A stretch of 64,000 nt of DNA from Neurospora tetrasperma FGSC 2508 (Eukaryota; Ascomycota; Sordariomycetes; Sordariales; Sordariaceae). This document shows positions 1 through 12,313 of the stretch, piece by piece (position 1 is the stretch's first letter; each line of letters starts with the position of its first letter). The notes beneath the pieces are model-generated. The model was given only the letters and a program-made list of their open reading frames with translations. It did not search any database and was not told the origin of the DNA. Where the stretch lies: contig NW_009799099.1 of NCBI RefSeq assembly GCF_000213175.1, positions 2,609,800 to 2,673,799 on the forward strand. Reading direction: 5' to 3'. Both the position numbers and the translations under genes were made by a program.

Positions 1-3000
1 ATCGGAATTATCCAGAGCTAATGGTGTTGAAAAAACGAAGGATATTTAAAAGATATCTCGTTGAGGGGGGCTTGCGGAGACGGTCGGAGCTGTGCCTCGT
101 GCTTCTGGATCAAAGACAAGACAGGCGAGAAGGGGCGGTAGAAACGGCACAGTTGGCGTAAAGGGCTGAGGCGTTGGTTGCTTCCTTCGTTGGATTGAAA
201 TCCCCTTGCTCACGTCCTTCTCGTTTCGTTGAGCTGGAAAGTGTGGTGACACGGGGGCGTCTTGAGCTTCCGCTAGGATAATTTTGGACCCTTTTCCCCA
301 AGAATGTATGCGGGCGTCCAGGTGGTGTAAGAGGCACGAACTGCACTCTTTCTTTCTTCTTGTTTCGTTTCGAATTCGATGCAACTGAAAAGAGTCGGAA
401 GCAGAGAACAAGTGGAAGATGGAGACGGTGGGCGCATGGAAGTATGCAACACAGCAGGACGCTTCCACCCCGTACCTAGAGCTTGTGTCACGGTTCGTAC
501 TTCACGGCATTCTTTCGGGCGATGAGAAAACTGATCAACCTGGAAGTGTGAATGGCCAGCGGACTTGCCATCATATTACCTTCTTGCCGCCATTGGGTTT
601 CCTAGGACTGCCAATGTCTGCCATGGAAGGAAGGCATTGGCGGGCACCCGCGGAGAGAGTGGGATGATTAAGATGGCGCGATGGGGCCTGCGTCTGTTAG
701 GCTTCTTCAGATAGACCACGGGGTACCCTCACGGCGAGATGTGGTTGGTCGGTACTTCTGCTCGTAACTTGGCTTGTCCCGAGCCCCTGACTTCTCGCCT
801 GCAAGAGATCTCGGCAGCCTGCGCTAGCGGGACAGCGCTGGAGGGTCACTGCCAATGCTGTGCGAGAAGAGAGTGCGGATCACGAGAATCATGGCAAGTG
901 GAAATGTGATCAAATCTTCAAGGGCCCCGTCACACTCTGTCTTCACAAAATTTTGTCTAGATTGCCTTGGTCACATTCACATAGCTGAATGGCGAACCGC
1001 GCCACGCCGAACCAGGAACACGAACGAGAAATTGTCCGAATCAATGGGATCAAGCAAAGATTTGGCTTTTCTCAGCCGTTTGTGTCAACTGTTCCCAGGG
1101 GCACCTGCATGATATGAGACTGTGCACGGAAACCTGTCCCGGCACTTGTACGGCGGCTCGTCAGTGCAAGTGTTTACCTAGAGCTTCCCCGCTCTTACAG
1201 ATCCAAGCGGTTCCCGGGGGAGGGGGCCTTGCTTCATTCATCAACATCTCGTGGGTTAGACATCAGTTCGTGATGGCAGCGAGGGAAAGTAAATGAGAGG
1301 GATGTGAGAAGGCAAGGTGACTGTGACGGCAGCGACATGCGAGATGGTCAAATGCAGGTCCAGACTCGATGCCCATGTGTCGCCCAATCCGTAGTGTACC
1401 TAGTGTACCTACACTAGAAGCGTGATCTGGTTCTTGGCTTATATGCGCCCTGTGATTGGTCAGAAAACGGTAATGAACCACCCTACACTGTCGGTTCGCA
1501 GTTTGTTTCAACCTCCAGCAACGTTTCTTCCAATTCAACTATCAATACCTAACTCCTTCACGCCAACATCCAATTTCAAGTCAAAGACGGACCAAACATA
1601 CCCGCGAGTTGGACATCCTTTATATTCTATCCGCCTAATGACCAACGAGCTAGGACCAACTTCCATCTCTAACGAGCCGTCATATCATGCGGCCATCCAG
1701 ATGACCGTCAACTAGCAACGACACCCAGATCCACAGTTCTTACACGTATTAGGCATGGTCACTTACCGCCTTTCGGAGTTGCTTTCAACGTCACTCGACA
1801 ATTTCAACCCTCTCGATCTTTTCATTTTCGGGCATATACAACATTTCTGCAGATATTCGAGCTGGAAAGACTAAACAGAGCCAACCAAGTCGAGGCAGCC
1901 ATGAAGTCATAGTTAGCATGCCTTCGATAACGGGGGCTTGACCTTTCGCCTAAATACCTCCAAATGGATTATGCAGGAGGATGAGGTTGATCATAGACCG
2001 ACAGGCACCGAGACCTACTCAGCTCAATTACTCTGCATTTTGGTGAAAAAAGCCCATTGTCATCATATGAAGCTGTCCAAATTTGCAAGTCTCTCTATGC
2101 CTTTGCATCATCCGGAAAGCCCATAACGAGGGAGTGTGGTATCAGTACTTCTCCTGAGATTCTTTCAAACGCTGTGTCTGCCAAGTAGTACTCGTCTTAT
2201 GTGGAGACCCTGACCTTTCGCGCTCAATTCCTCGCATCCCACAAGTGCTATTGAGACTTGAGCTGCTCGTGAACAGGATATAGCAAACAGAAGCGCCAGC
2301 GTTGCTGGTGTTTCCTATCTCATTTCATGATGGATAGGAGAATTTATTCTTGCGAAATGAATGTCTTTCAAACTTTGCTTTCTGAACTCAACAGAGGTTC
2401 GCTCTTCGACAGTGTTATCTAGTTCCGGCCGGCTTACGGCACCGGAAATTATTACAAGACACGGGGTTTTCAAACGTATCATCCTCAACGTAACACTTCA
2501 ATAGCTATCTCCAGGGCACAAAGATATTGTGAAGGTGTAGCAATTACACCATACACCAAACAATCTTGATTGGACAACCATACTCCAACGTCACGCTAAG
2601 CCATTTCTGTTGCTCTACGAATCGCCCTAAATGGTACCGTACCCCGTCTCACTTGCTAAACTGCAGCACCGTGCAGGATATCTTCCACCAAATCCTTCGC
2701 TCTCACGTTCGAGATTTCAATGTTGGCGCTCAAATGCAATTTTCATAGTACCGTACTAGTGGCCGCCCTGCCAAAAGTCTACTATAAATTCTATCTTGGA
2801 CTTGAATTCGGTTGGATGCTTGGGGAGACATCAACATGAGCCGTCATCTTCTCTCTAGAAATTCCAAGGGGGCACATATGCATCGCTATCAAGGTTACAG
2901 CAAAAGGAGGTGTCAGGATGATTCGGCTTCTTGTCTAAATACGAACACAGTTATTATGTTGGTGAGCAGTTTAGTGTTGCCCGAGCACCCCGCATAGAGA

Positions 3001-3319
3001 ACATCTGCAATGTATCATTTGGATACAACCGACGGGATGTGAGGATTATCGGCATGTTTCTATATGCGATCTGAGCTTGAATCAGGATGATGGGGGTTGG
3101 TGGACTAGCTAAAAGCTAGATCCCCTGGGTTGCGATTTTTGAGCTCCCTAGGCATCTATAGCGATTTCGTATAAAGGCTCGAAAGCGGTAGTTTATGTGG
3201 CTTCATTGTCAATCGCTGTACCTAGTCATCGACGCCCATGTGACTACAGACAAGTGCCCGTCTATTGACGACATCGAACGGACGAACTTGAATACCGTGG
3301 CTCTCAGGAACCTCGAGCA

Positions 3320-3795
3320 ATGAAGCGTCTTGTCCATGACTTACGAAAAGAGGCCCGAGGCAAATATCAGAACCATCCCACCGTGGCTGCCTTCAAGATG
3401 AACTTCGTTCGGGGCGGTATGTTTTCCACATGCGCCATCACCATTTCACCAACAATATCGTGGGTTGGTACGGCTACGAGAGGAAGATAGCCGAGAACTA
3501 CCATGCCATCTTCAACGGAACGCTATTTCCATTCTGGGACCCTGCAGCCCTCGATCTCTCCCACCTTTACAAGCTTCAGCCATCACCGGAAGCTACCTCT
3601 ATGAGAAGCTGTTGGCGGGGACGCTGATTGAGTAAGGAGAATAGAGGTGTGGAAGCTGAGGACAATGTGATGAGGGATGGTGATGAGGAAGATGCGACTG
3701 TGAATGTTGTCGAGCAGCTTGCGATGGTGGAGGAGAAAAAGGAGTGGATGGAGACTGTGGCGGTGGAGGAAGTGTTACTTACACCCACTGAGTAG
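3320..3795 (+). pseudogene. Possible decayed or multi-intron gene fragment, unknown function
   Basis: Three successive plus-strand frames look more protein-like than their surroundings. One starts at the ATG at 3320 (MKRLVHDLRKEARGKYQ...). One at about 3430-3590 reads HHHFTNNIVGWYGYERKIAE and onward. One is acidic, at about 3636-3795 (ENRGVEAEDNV... to VLLTPTE, stop TAG at 3793-3795). They lie in different frames. A donor-like GTATGT at 3417 and a GTAAGG at about 3632 exist, but I could not build one clean spliced model. It may be a degraded host gene or a multi-intron gene. I recognise no family. The call rests only on amino-acid composition and is weak. Confidence 0.2.
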
Positions 3796-4702
3796 GTAGT
3801 CTATCTTCCGATACGAAGTTACTGAAGGATTCCTTTATGAATGACTGTCGCAATATAAATCACAAACTATGATGCCTTGCTCCTCTCCATTTGCTCATCG
3901 TTTACAGTCTTAACTCTGTAATGACGTTCAACAGCCCTCTCTTGAACACTATTACCTGCCCCAGCAATGTAGACCGATGCGTAGAGCAACGCTGTCCACA
4001 AAAAAAAGCTCTACCAACGCGCACATTACCTTTCCCTCGTATCTCTTTCTTAAGGTTATTTCGTTAAGTTACTACAGAAAATACTTTATTTATTCCTCCA
4101 GTCCCCGTACCCGAGGGAGATCCCGCCATTCAGCGGCACAGAAGATGATGAAACCGTTGCCAGCGCCGCCACACACGTGCGTCTTATCGTCCTGTTCCTT
4201 CCGTGGGGGAATTTGGATTCAGGCGGGGTTTGGGTCCCCATCAAAAAGCAAAGAACTTTAGCCCCCGATTCCAACGGCGTACACACATCAAATCTGCGAA
4301 GAGTACAGATGACAATGTATAATGTCATGGAGTTGTGAACTTCGTTCCTTTCTTTAGGCGACGATCAATCCTACCGGCCTGGTCCGCAAACATTGTCAAT
4401 GAAGTCAATACAAATGTCAGCATGTCAGCACACCCAGTCTGTGTTTGGTAATCCTGCCGAACATTTGTTGCGCCCTATTTCCCCTTTGGGATAACAGTCT
4501 CAAGCTGGGTCTCAACTCGAATCAACCACGATTATGCTTCCCCAAAATTTTCAAAAAAACCACCGGCATACGCAAAGGTCCTTGTTTCGTAGCACCTGAA
4601 TCAGGAAAATGGTCTCGGATGGAAATCTCTGATTGCCTCTAGCCTTTTTGCCAGGACAAGGAACAACGAGGACGTTGTCGACGAGCTGTCTGAATCGAGT
4701 CA

Positions 4703-4708
4703 TATAAA
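4703..4708 (+). promoter_or_regulatory. TATA-like box upstream of the SnoaL-like gene
   Basis: The sequence CATATAAAATC contains a TATAAA core about 290 bases upstream of the ATG at 4995. A CA/CT-rich leader without long guanine runs follows, as is common before fungal start codons. The assignment is by motif and position only. Confidence 0.25.
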
Positions 4709-4994
4709 ATCATACAAAGCCAGAAGCCCCAGTGGTTCGTCACTTCATCATTATATTTCTTCTATTCCAGGTTGTCATCATATCGCTCACATCACACCTT
4801 CCACCATCCATTTAACCGACATCCACGAAACAAAAACAAAGTCTCACATCTCATCCATTCATTCGACACCACCGCCACACATAGCCAATCACATCAACGA
4901 CAACACCCACCGCATCCATCAACTGGCAAAAGAGTCCTTCAACAGCCCAAAGCCATCATCACCCACCATCATTGCACCAAGCCTACGACCAAAA

Positions 4995-5471
4995 ATGTCA
5001 TCCCCAGCAGAATCCCGCATCCAATCCCAAAAACTCCGCTACTGCCGCTACGTCGACACCCAACAATTCCCCCTCCTAGCCTCCCTCATCCTCCCGTCTT
5101 GTACCTTCAATTTCATCGACTATTTCTTCTCCTCCCCCATTGTCGAACCGTCCGCCGCAGGGCCCGTCACCTTGGCTTTCGACTCCCTGGCGTCTTGGAC
5201 CGCATACTTCTCCGACAAATTCAAAGCCCTACAGACGATGCATCTGGTTTCGGGGGCGGGAGAGTTCACCAGCATCAGTGAGGATGAATACGAGGTTATC
5301 TTTGCAGTGATTTATCATGCGGCGCCAAAGGAGGGTGAGACAGGGTGGCAAGGGGCCGGGGGTGGACATTATCATGAGCGGTGGGTTAAGGGGAAGGATG
5401 GAGGGGGAAAGGAGGATTGGTTTTTGAAGAGTGTGAGGTTCGAAAGGTTGTATTGGAAGTATACTGAGTGA
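4995..5471 (+). CDS. SnoaL/NTF2-like domain protein
   Basis: Single-exon gene of 158 residues. The start MSSPAESRIQ sits in a good fungal context (CAAAAATGTC). The fold suggested is the SnoaL-like (NTF2 superfamily) cone. An N-terminal helix contains RYCRYVDTQQF, followed by LPSCTFNFIDYFF, typical of 'polyketide cyclase/SnoaL-like' small proteins. The C-terminal strand region has GGGHYHERWVKG and then DWFLKSVRFERLYWK, resembling the last strands of SnoaL_4-type proteins, where a central His/Arg pair faces the cavity. Family members include ketosteroid isomerase-like, dehydratase-like and non-catalytic binding proteins, so no substrate can be given. It stands alone with several kilobases of empty sequence on either side and no biosynthetic cluster nearby. 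Coding reality is well supported by composition; family assignment is from memory of the motif pattern. Confidence 0.75.
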   Translation: MSSPAESRIQSQKLRYCRYVDTQQFPLLASLILPSCTFNFIDYFFSSPIVEPSAAGPVTLAFDSLASWTAYFSDKFKALQTMHLVSGAGEFTSISEDEYEVIFAVIYHAAPKEGETGWQGAGGGHYHERWVKGKDGGGKEDWFLKSVRFERLYWKYTE

Positions 5472-8400
5472 GAGAGGTTGGAAGGTTTGGGGGATGTTCG
5501 AAGTCGGAGGAATGGCTGGAGGGGAAATTCGGGAACAACAAGAACGTCGTTAGTTATGCTCTGTCTAGCCGGAAGGAATCATCGAATAAACGACAAGCAG
5601 AGCAGGGAAGATACGTTGGGGTATAGCAATTTGAATGAAGGTGTTAATTGAATCTCGCTCGTGACCTTGTTGAAAGGCAGCAACACGATTAGTTGTCTGT
5701 TGAGAGCTGATGAGCTAGATGGAAAGAAGGACAGACTATTGAACATGAAATTACATTGCAGTTGTTGAGGCCCGTGGATGTAAATAAGTCTAATTCTTCG
5801 ATCCCAGTTTTATTGTATAGAGGTATTGGGCAGACACCCTCCCCTTTGATGAGAGTTCAGGGGTAGACCGCGACACAGATGCCGAGGGGCTGATATTGAC
5901 TCTTGATGCTCTTGTCTTGAGTATGCTGTGAACAGAGATCACTCTGACGGTTCAGAAAAGCGGTACGGTTATCTCCCCTCCCGGCGGCTCGGCCCATCAA
6001 GCTCAATACCAGGGGCTCAATCTATCCCAAGGCTGTCCAGCACTCTTTACTTCCCTTTCACTATCAAGTGTGCCGGGGCGGCGGTATTAGGGGGAAGCTG
6101 AGCGGCAACGGATCGAAGGGTCACCAAGAGCTATTCATATCGCTCATGTCATGCTTGAGACTACTTCCTCCTGTCATACCAGCGACACGGTTGTAAAACA
6201 CTAGGTACTACCACCTGCATAGAACGCCGAAGAAGCACCAGATTGCTAGGACAACAAAAGAGTGTCCCGTCGAATCAGGTGAATGGCCCGTAGGCGACTT
6301 GCATGCGTGGTGTTGCTAGGAGTATCGAGTATCGCAGTAGCGAACCCAAGCATCGTCAAGCTTTTTGGCCAAGGTCCCGGGTGTTGAGTTGACCGAAGCG
6401 GGGCATGCTGATATCAGCGATAAACTCAGTGGGTGTAGTGATGGGTTATGACAGATTGGAACTGTGCAGCAGGACGTTTGCTGTCAAGTGGTGAGCGACA
6501 AGCTGGCTTGAACCTAAGGGTTATGTTAGCTGGAGAAATGCACTTTGAACGACATCTCCCTTTCCACACTCGGCGAGTGTCCAAGACGAGCAGACATCAG
6601 GCGATGCCTCTTGCCCTCTCCTTCAAGTCCCCTTTCACCATATTTAGTTACTATTCCCCAATCTCTTGGTCTCGTGGTAAGAGATCGCCCAAGGAACCGA
6701 CCCGAGAGTCTAATAAGCAACAGGCAGCGAGGTTAATACGTGGTAGCGTAGGGTCGATGGCTGTAAAACAGAATCTTCAGCCCTTTCGGCCCCAGTGCCA
6801 TATCACGGTGGTAGTTTATCAACCTATAATGTGCAGTACAGCGGCAATACCAAATTGCTGGGTCCTTCTGTGGTGCCGTGTACCGTGTGCGCGCCGAGGC
6901 CGTGCGATGGCAGTCATTCGCTGACGGACCGGATGATGGAACGAGAACCGCCCAAGGTGTGGCAACAAAGGAGTACATGGTAGTCGAGATGATATGTCGT
7001 GCTTAGAGACGTCGCCATCATAGCCTTGATTGGGCCCGGTCCTGGGTCGAAGACCTCTCCGAAACATGGATCGAACAAGGAGTGATAATGATGGCTTTAA
7101 CTGGGTAAACGATACCCATGGGGCCTGTGGATAGTGTTGTTGATTGCTAGAGAAAGGCGAAGATGATAGCGCGTCGGCAACCGGACGGCAACCGGACACC
7201 AGTGCGGCATCAGCACATCAACTATGCGATAGGTTAGGTACTCACACTGCATCGCCCTCGTCACGCACATTGTCTGTTCATGTCTGGTTGTAAACGGCAT
7301 TCAAGTCCAACAAGTGACGTGACATGGCAAGGTTTCCTGGGTTCCAGCGGGCGGCTAAGGCCTGGTTGTTCAAAGTCCATAGTGGAGCTTATGACGACTT
7401 GGTTCATTTCTTTTCTGCGCTTTCGAGAAAAATGGCAAACATCGAGAGATGAAGATGGCGTTGAAAGGGGAATCATCTTCGGCATATCGAATGCATACGC
7501 AGTACATTTAGCCAGCGCAGCTAGATACGTATGTAGAGGTACAGTGCCTCAGCTCCGGTCTCGTCCACTTGATGGTGGGTGGGGGTTGGCGGCGTAGGAT
7601 GTGTGTGGGATAAGGTGTGAGACACTTGTCGTGAATGGGTGCATCTCATCAATGTCGCGCAGCACACAAAGAGAGCCATCCAACGGTTGGGGTCGCGGAA
7701 ATGATGACCACCTGTGCATGACCAACGATTACATGTCGCAGTGGAAGCGAGAACATGTGGTGCAACGCAAGAGAGTCGGCTGAAGACTTGGTTGGTTGGC
7801 CCAAGACGAACAACCATCGAGGCCGCTTGCCCAAGTTGCCCTCTTTGCCTTCTTCTCACAGCCACAGCCTCTCTGAGAATATCACGACGGACGTCTTTAT
7901 GGCCATCCAACTGAGGACCAGCCAGGAGGTGGCCTGTTCAGTCGGGCCATTTCCATTCGCACCTGTCTTCGGCATGATGATCGGTAGGGAGCGGTCGAAC
8001 CTGGCGATAGAGTTCTTTGCCGGATCGGGAGGGGCCGTCGGTTGATGAAGAAGAAAAGGGAATTAGATGAGGAGATGAAGTGATGTGACGAGATTGTCGC
8101 TGTTGCCGGACGGGACGAGCCCGACAAGTGGAGCAAAAGAGAGGGAAGCCAGGAACCGAGCGTGAAAAGGCTCGAAATGTTCACGGTGCTCAGCGATGTG
8201 CTCACTGTCTGCTCACGGCGATGTTCTTAGGCCGCCGGGGGCCCTTGCAGGCAAACCACCGCCGACGTCGCATCTCGTTTTCCTGATTGGTCAATGACGT
8301 TCCTGCGCAATGCATGGGCCGTGATGGGGCCAGAGGGTTTTGTGCCTCTTAGCTACAGCTTCCCGGCCTTGGCAAGCCCGCAAGAGTCCCAAACTCTCAA

Positions 8401-9578
8401 CCCTCCATCCGGAGCGCAGAACAATCATGCATTTCACCCCCACTTCACAAGTCAAGAAAATGGTCTCTTGTCGTCACGGGACGGCGCTCTTGGGGGACAT
8501 GTCGGCAGTCGTGCCGATGCCTCCATGATGCTGTGATCGTGTCTAAGGAGAGAGATAATTTCGGTCCAATGGTGAAGAGACCTTTTCTCACCATCCCCGT
8601 GATGGCCCATGGTTCATGGTGCCCGTTTGGTCGTTACGGCAATTTGGACCCCAATCAGCTCTCGTCGAGTGAGCTTGTCTGTTCTGCCTCTTCTGTCTCT
8701 GCCCCTCCACTCTCTCGCCAAAAGCGACCCTGTTCTGGCAATTCCCCCCCCAACCCGTTCGGTCCCGTTCATCGCGTCCGCCAACCCCAGGCCTTCAGGG
8801 GAACGGGAACGGGGGCCGTTGCCCGCTGTTGAGGTCAAGGTCTGGCAAGATCTTCGATATGCCCTGGATGCGGACCCCAACTCCTCAACCAATGGCTTTT
8901 GCCAGAGGTGCTCGAGTCCAGACTGTCTCAATCTCACTGTGCCCCCTGCACCTTTAAACTCTCATATCACAATTACGAATGCCTGCCTCTGACGACCTTC
9001 CCAGCTTTTCAACATCCTTCCCGTCTTGATCACGGCTATCTGGGTCCCCTGTTGGAAACCAACAGCCGCAATTCTGTCAGCTAAAGAGGGGACATGTACC
9101 TGCTGTGAAGTCTCCGGGTTAGCATCATTTCTTCTCGCGTCAACAAGCGTCTGTTATATACTTGGTTTCCTTTGATACTGGCGGCCCTTTCCCACCCCGC
9201 GCTTTATCCCCTGCCTCATGCTTCCTCGCTCGTGACACGAAGAAAGCCGGTCAACTCTCTTCTACGCACCAACTACGGATGATAGCATACTGGCCATGTC
9301 GTACAGAGAAACTCTGTGGCAATAAATCAGCACTTTCCGCTATCCATACCGAATCTCCGCACACAACATATCATCATACGTACGGGCATCAGAGTGGGAA
9401 GGACGGAAGATAGGAAGCGTGGCGCGGAAAATCGATACCACTGGACCGGATATCGGACAAGCACCGTCAAGCAGGCCCACTCTCGCGACCGACCACCAGC
9501 TTTTGGCGACACGGAGACGTACGAAACATACAGGGACGAAAACCGAACAGACGACCTCAAGAAAGATCACGGGTCAAA
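5472..9578. other. Intergenic region without recognised genes
   Basis: About 4.1 kb with no persuasive coding frame on either strand. Open frames up to about 130 codons occur but have arbitrary composition, overlap each other in several frames and lack splice continuity. The last few hundred bases (about 9100-9578) must include the promoter and leader of the membrane protein gene at 9579. I saw no repeat, tRNA or transposon signature. Confidence 0.5.
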
Positions 9579-11317
9579 ATGGTGGGCGGCAATGTCCGTC
9601 CGTCACTCTTCATTGTCACGGCTGCCGTGGCATTAGTACCATTGACAACGGCCATTTTCACAACTGCTGGATCACCATGCGCTCAATATTGCGGCAACAC
9701 TCTAGGAGCAACGGCCGGGGATGAAACTGTGTGCACACAGGACGAATATGACATGACCAACGCAGGAGCCGTGTACAAGGCGTGTATGCAATGCCAGATG
9801 ACGAGTGAATACAGTCAAGGGAACGAGACAGATGTCAAGTCATTCCTATGTGAGTTGTTGCTTCGACTCAAAACGCATTCAAGCCGATACTGACATTCGA
9901 CCTTCTCTTAGATAACCTCCGATATAATCTTGCTTATTGTCTGTGGGGTCAGCCACGTAATCCCCATCCAGAGGCTGGAAATAACCCTTGCATTACCAGG
10001 TAGGCCCGCTCTTGTCCATCCTACATTTATAGCAACTGACAGCTTTTCTCAATTTAAAGTAAGGCATGTGAGCCTCTCAAGGACTCGGTCTTATGGCAAA
10101 ATATGACCACCAGTACCGGCGCGTTTAGCTACTGTGATGATTGGGATGACCAGGCCGTTACTCAGTGCAATCATTGTCTGGCAAATTACGACGTGGGAGG
10201 GAACTATTTGGTGAACTACGTCACTCTATTGAACGCATCCTGCACCCAAAGGCCCGAGGTAGGCTCAACCATATCCTTCCGCGGCGACCCCTTTGCCAAC
10301 GAGTTCAACAATGTCACCATCACCGAGCCAGAGCCAAAGGGCCTCCCCCTGCCGGACTATGGCCCGATATCTTTGGGCGCGCGTGTCGGCATAGCCTTCG
10401 GTGGGCTTGCTCTCATCCTGGCCATTTTGGGCTTTGTCATTGTTTGCAACGGAAAACGGCGAAGGCGCCGCTTTTTGCGTGAACTCCAAAGTCGCAATGC
10501 CGGACAGGGATGGCCTCATCCCAAGACGAGGCATGCGGGTCATGGCGGCAGCGGCGGCGGGGAGATTTCCGAGACACCTCTCAGCCAGAGGCCGCTCAGG
10601 GGGTGGGACGAGAGTCCCATCAGCGCACATACGGACGGACCGGCCCTGCCGCGGTATTTCAGCCCATACTCGAGCCAGTACAACAGTCCTGTCAGCGCAA
10701 CAGACGGACTGCCAGCATCGGGCATGCAGTGGCCGGGCACGCACCAGCGGTTGGGCCAGATCGAAGAGCGATTATCGCCCGCTGGCTCTTCGGTCGCAAA
10801 CGGAGCGTCTCCGCCACCTCCACCCTTTTCTCAGTGGCCCAGCCCCATCACGCAGCAGAGCATGATGGCACACTTGCAAAGCCAACATGAGCAGCGGCAA
10901 CGGGAGATTGCAGTTGGCATTGCGCTGGGTGGTGAAGACGCCAGTTTGCGATCCAAGCCGTCAAACTCCAACCTAGGATACGAGAGTAGCGGGAAGGGCA
11001 AGGGGCGAGATGAGATGTACGAAATGCACGAGGTGGAGAGTCCCTACAATAACAACAATACCGGCAACGCTGGTGGCGATGGCGCAGGAGGGTACTACCA
11101 AATGCCGGCTCAGCCTCAGGCACCGGTCCTGCATCACCCGGGCTACGGAAGAGCTCATGGATCCAGGCCGGGCTCGAACGGGTCAGCAAAAAGTGCTCAG
11201 AGGGCGGAAACCGGCCTGGGAGTCATGCAACAACAATCCTTCCAGCAACACTTGCAACAGAAGCAACAGGAGAACGGATGGACGGAGGTAGGAGTAACTA
11301 GGGGACATGTGTCATAG
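9579..11317 (+). CDS. Single-pass membrane protein with 12-Cys ectodomain (paralogue 1)
   Basis: Three exons, 9579-9849, 9912-9999 and 10060-11317, give 538 residues. Donors are GTGAGT and GTAGGC; acceptors are TTAG and AAAG. Frame is continuous across both junctions. Residues 1-25 form a signal peptide ending near LTTA. The ectodomain (about 26-225) carries 12 cysteines, starting SPCAQYC, including ACMQC and QCNHC, and has the block YNLRYNLAYCLW. A membrane helix at about 229-250 (VGIAFGGLALILAILGFVIV) is followed by the basic stop-transfer stretch GKRRRRRF. The tail is about 285 residues, rich in Ser, Pro, Gly and Gln, and disordered. The layout resembles fungal cell-surface sensors (Wsc/Mid2-like in topology only) and proteins often auto-labelled 'LPXTG-domain', though no sorting motif is evident. 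The gene at 16582 is a paralogue. Function is unknown; a surface sensor or receptor is an inference. Confidence 0.8.
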
Positions 11318-12313
11318 CGCTCACCACCACCCAAACGGGTAATATTCATTTCTTTTGTTGGCGAGGTCTACGGTTGGGACAAGTACAAATATCCTGGAGT
11401 TCGGATGGAGTTTGGGTGGGAAGAAACCGATGATTGGGCTACGGGTAGCCTATTTACGCACCGACCGACGTCACAGATGCTCTTCATGGGCTGATTTGAA
11501 GGCCCTGGAATCACAGGTGCAAGCCAGGATTGCTTCACCACTGTAGTCGACCTGAGTGTCCGCATCAATGAAAATCAAAAGACCAAATTTGTCGAGTGCT
11601 GTCTGGCCTGCCGCTTGAGATTCACGTAAGCAAAAAGCCAGAACTGATGTGATCATTGAACTTGGTGGTCTAAACAAGCGTAAGCAGATACCTACTGTGC
11701 CACGAAATACATCACAGGGGCAATGTTAATTAGATGCGTTCCAAGTATCAGAACAGGTCGCGATGGAAGGAGCAAACAACTTGAAGAGTCAGTGCGGCAT
11801 GAATGGGCACTCCCAATTGAAAGTTTCAGGGACCAATTGTTGCCAATTGGCGGAACACAGGGCAATTGTGAGACGGTTTGTCGTCAACCCCGCTGGGCAG
11901 GCACGGCAGGCCCCATTGAAACCCCACACTGAACGGGTTAGCGCGGCGAGGCTGCATTGGGGCACCGGACGAAGACCCCACATTGGCCCAAAAGGCAAAA
12001 GGCTGAGGAAAAAATTCAGAGCTTGGATCAACGCAAAAGCTCCGCCGCTTTTTTTTTTCGGCAGAAAGTGGAAAAAAGTGATCGCAAGGTCAAACGGTCT
12101 TGATCTTGAATCCTCGACGTGCCCACTCCGAGACGTGCCTCGCTACCGACTCTTCCTCTCGTCCCTTTCAATTTTCTTCGTGAAACCAAACAACCTGCGA
12201 CCGAAGCCATCTCTTCCACCGGTTCGCGGACGTTGATCACACGAAAAGATCATCGATTCCCAATTATCAATCATCAACAACAAGTCAGAGAATTCAATCG
12301 CAAAACAGTCAAA
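11318..12313. other. Intergenic region: CBF5 promoter
   Basis: This stretch lies between the membrane protein gene and CBF5 on the same strand. No coding frame is convincing. It should contain the terminator of the first and the promoter of the second. The last 150 bases are pyrimidine- and A-rich, ending CAAAACAGTCAAAATGG, a strong fungal initiation context. Confidence 0.5.

Larger units (their letters stand above)
1..4994. other. Gene-poor intergenic region
   Basis: No reading frame here has convincing protein-like composition except the weak candidate at 3320-3795, listed separately. Short open frames on both strands have random-looking composition and no consistent splice signals. A TATAAA-like box lies at 4703-4708, about 290 bases before the ATG of the gene at 4995, and a pyrimidine/CA-rich leader (about 4740-4990) follows it. 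I recognised no repeat family, tRNA or transposon. A diverged element too decayed to recognise by eye cannot be excluded. Confidence 0.5.

Noticed and set aside
6448-6924. 158-codon plus-strand frame
   Set aside because: Overlaps three other frames of similar length, has no motif and lacks an initiation context or neighbours.
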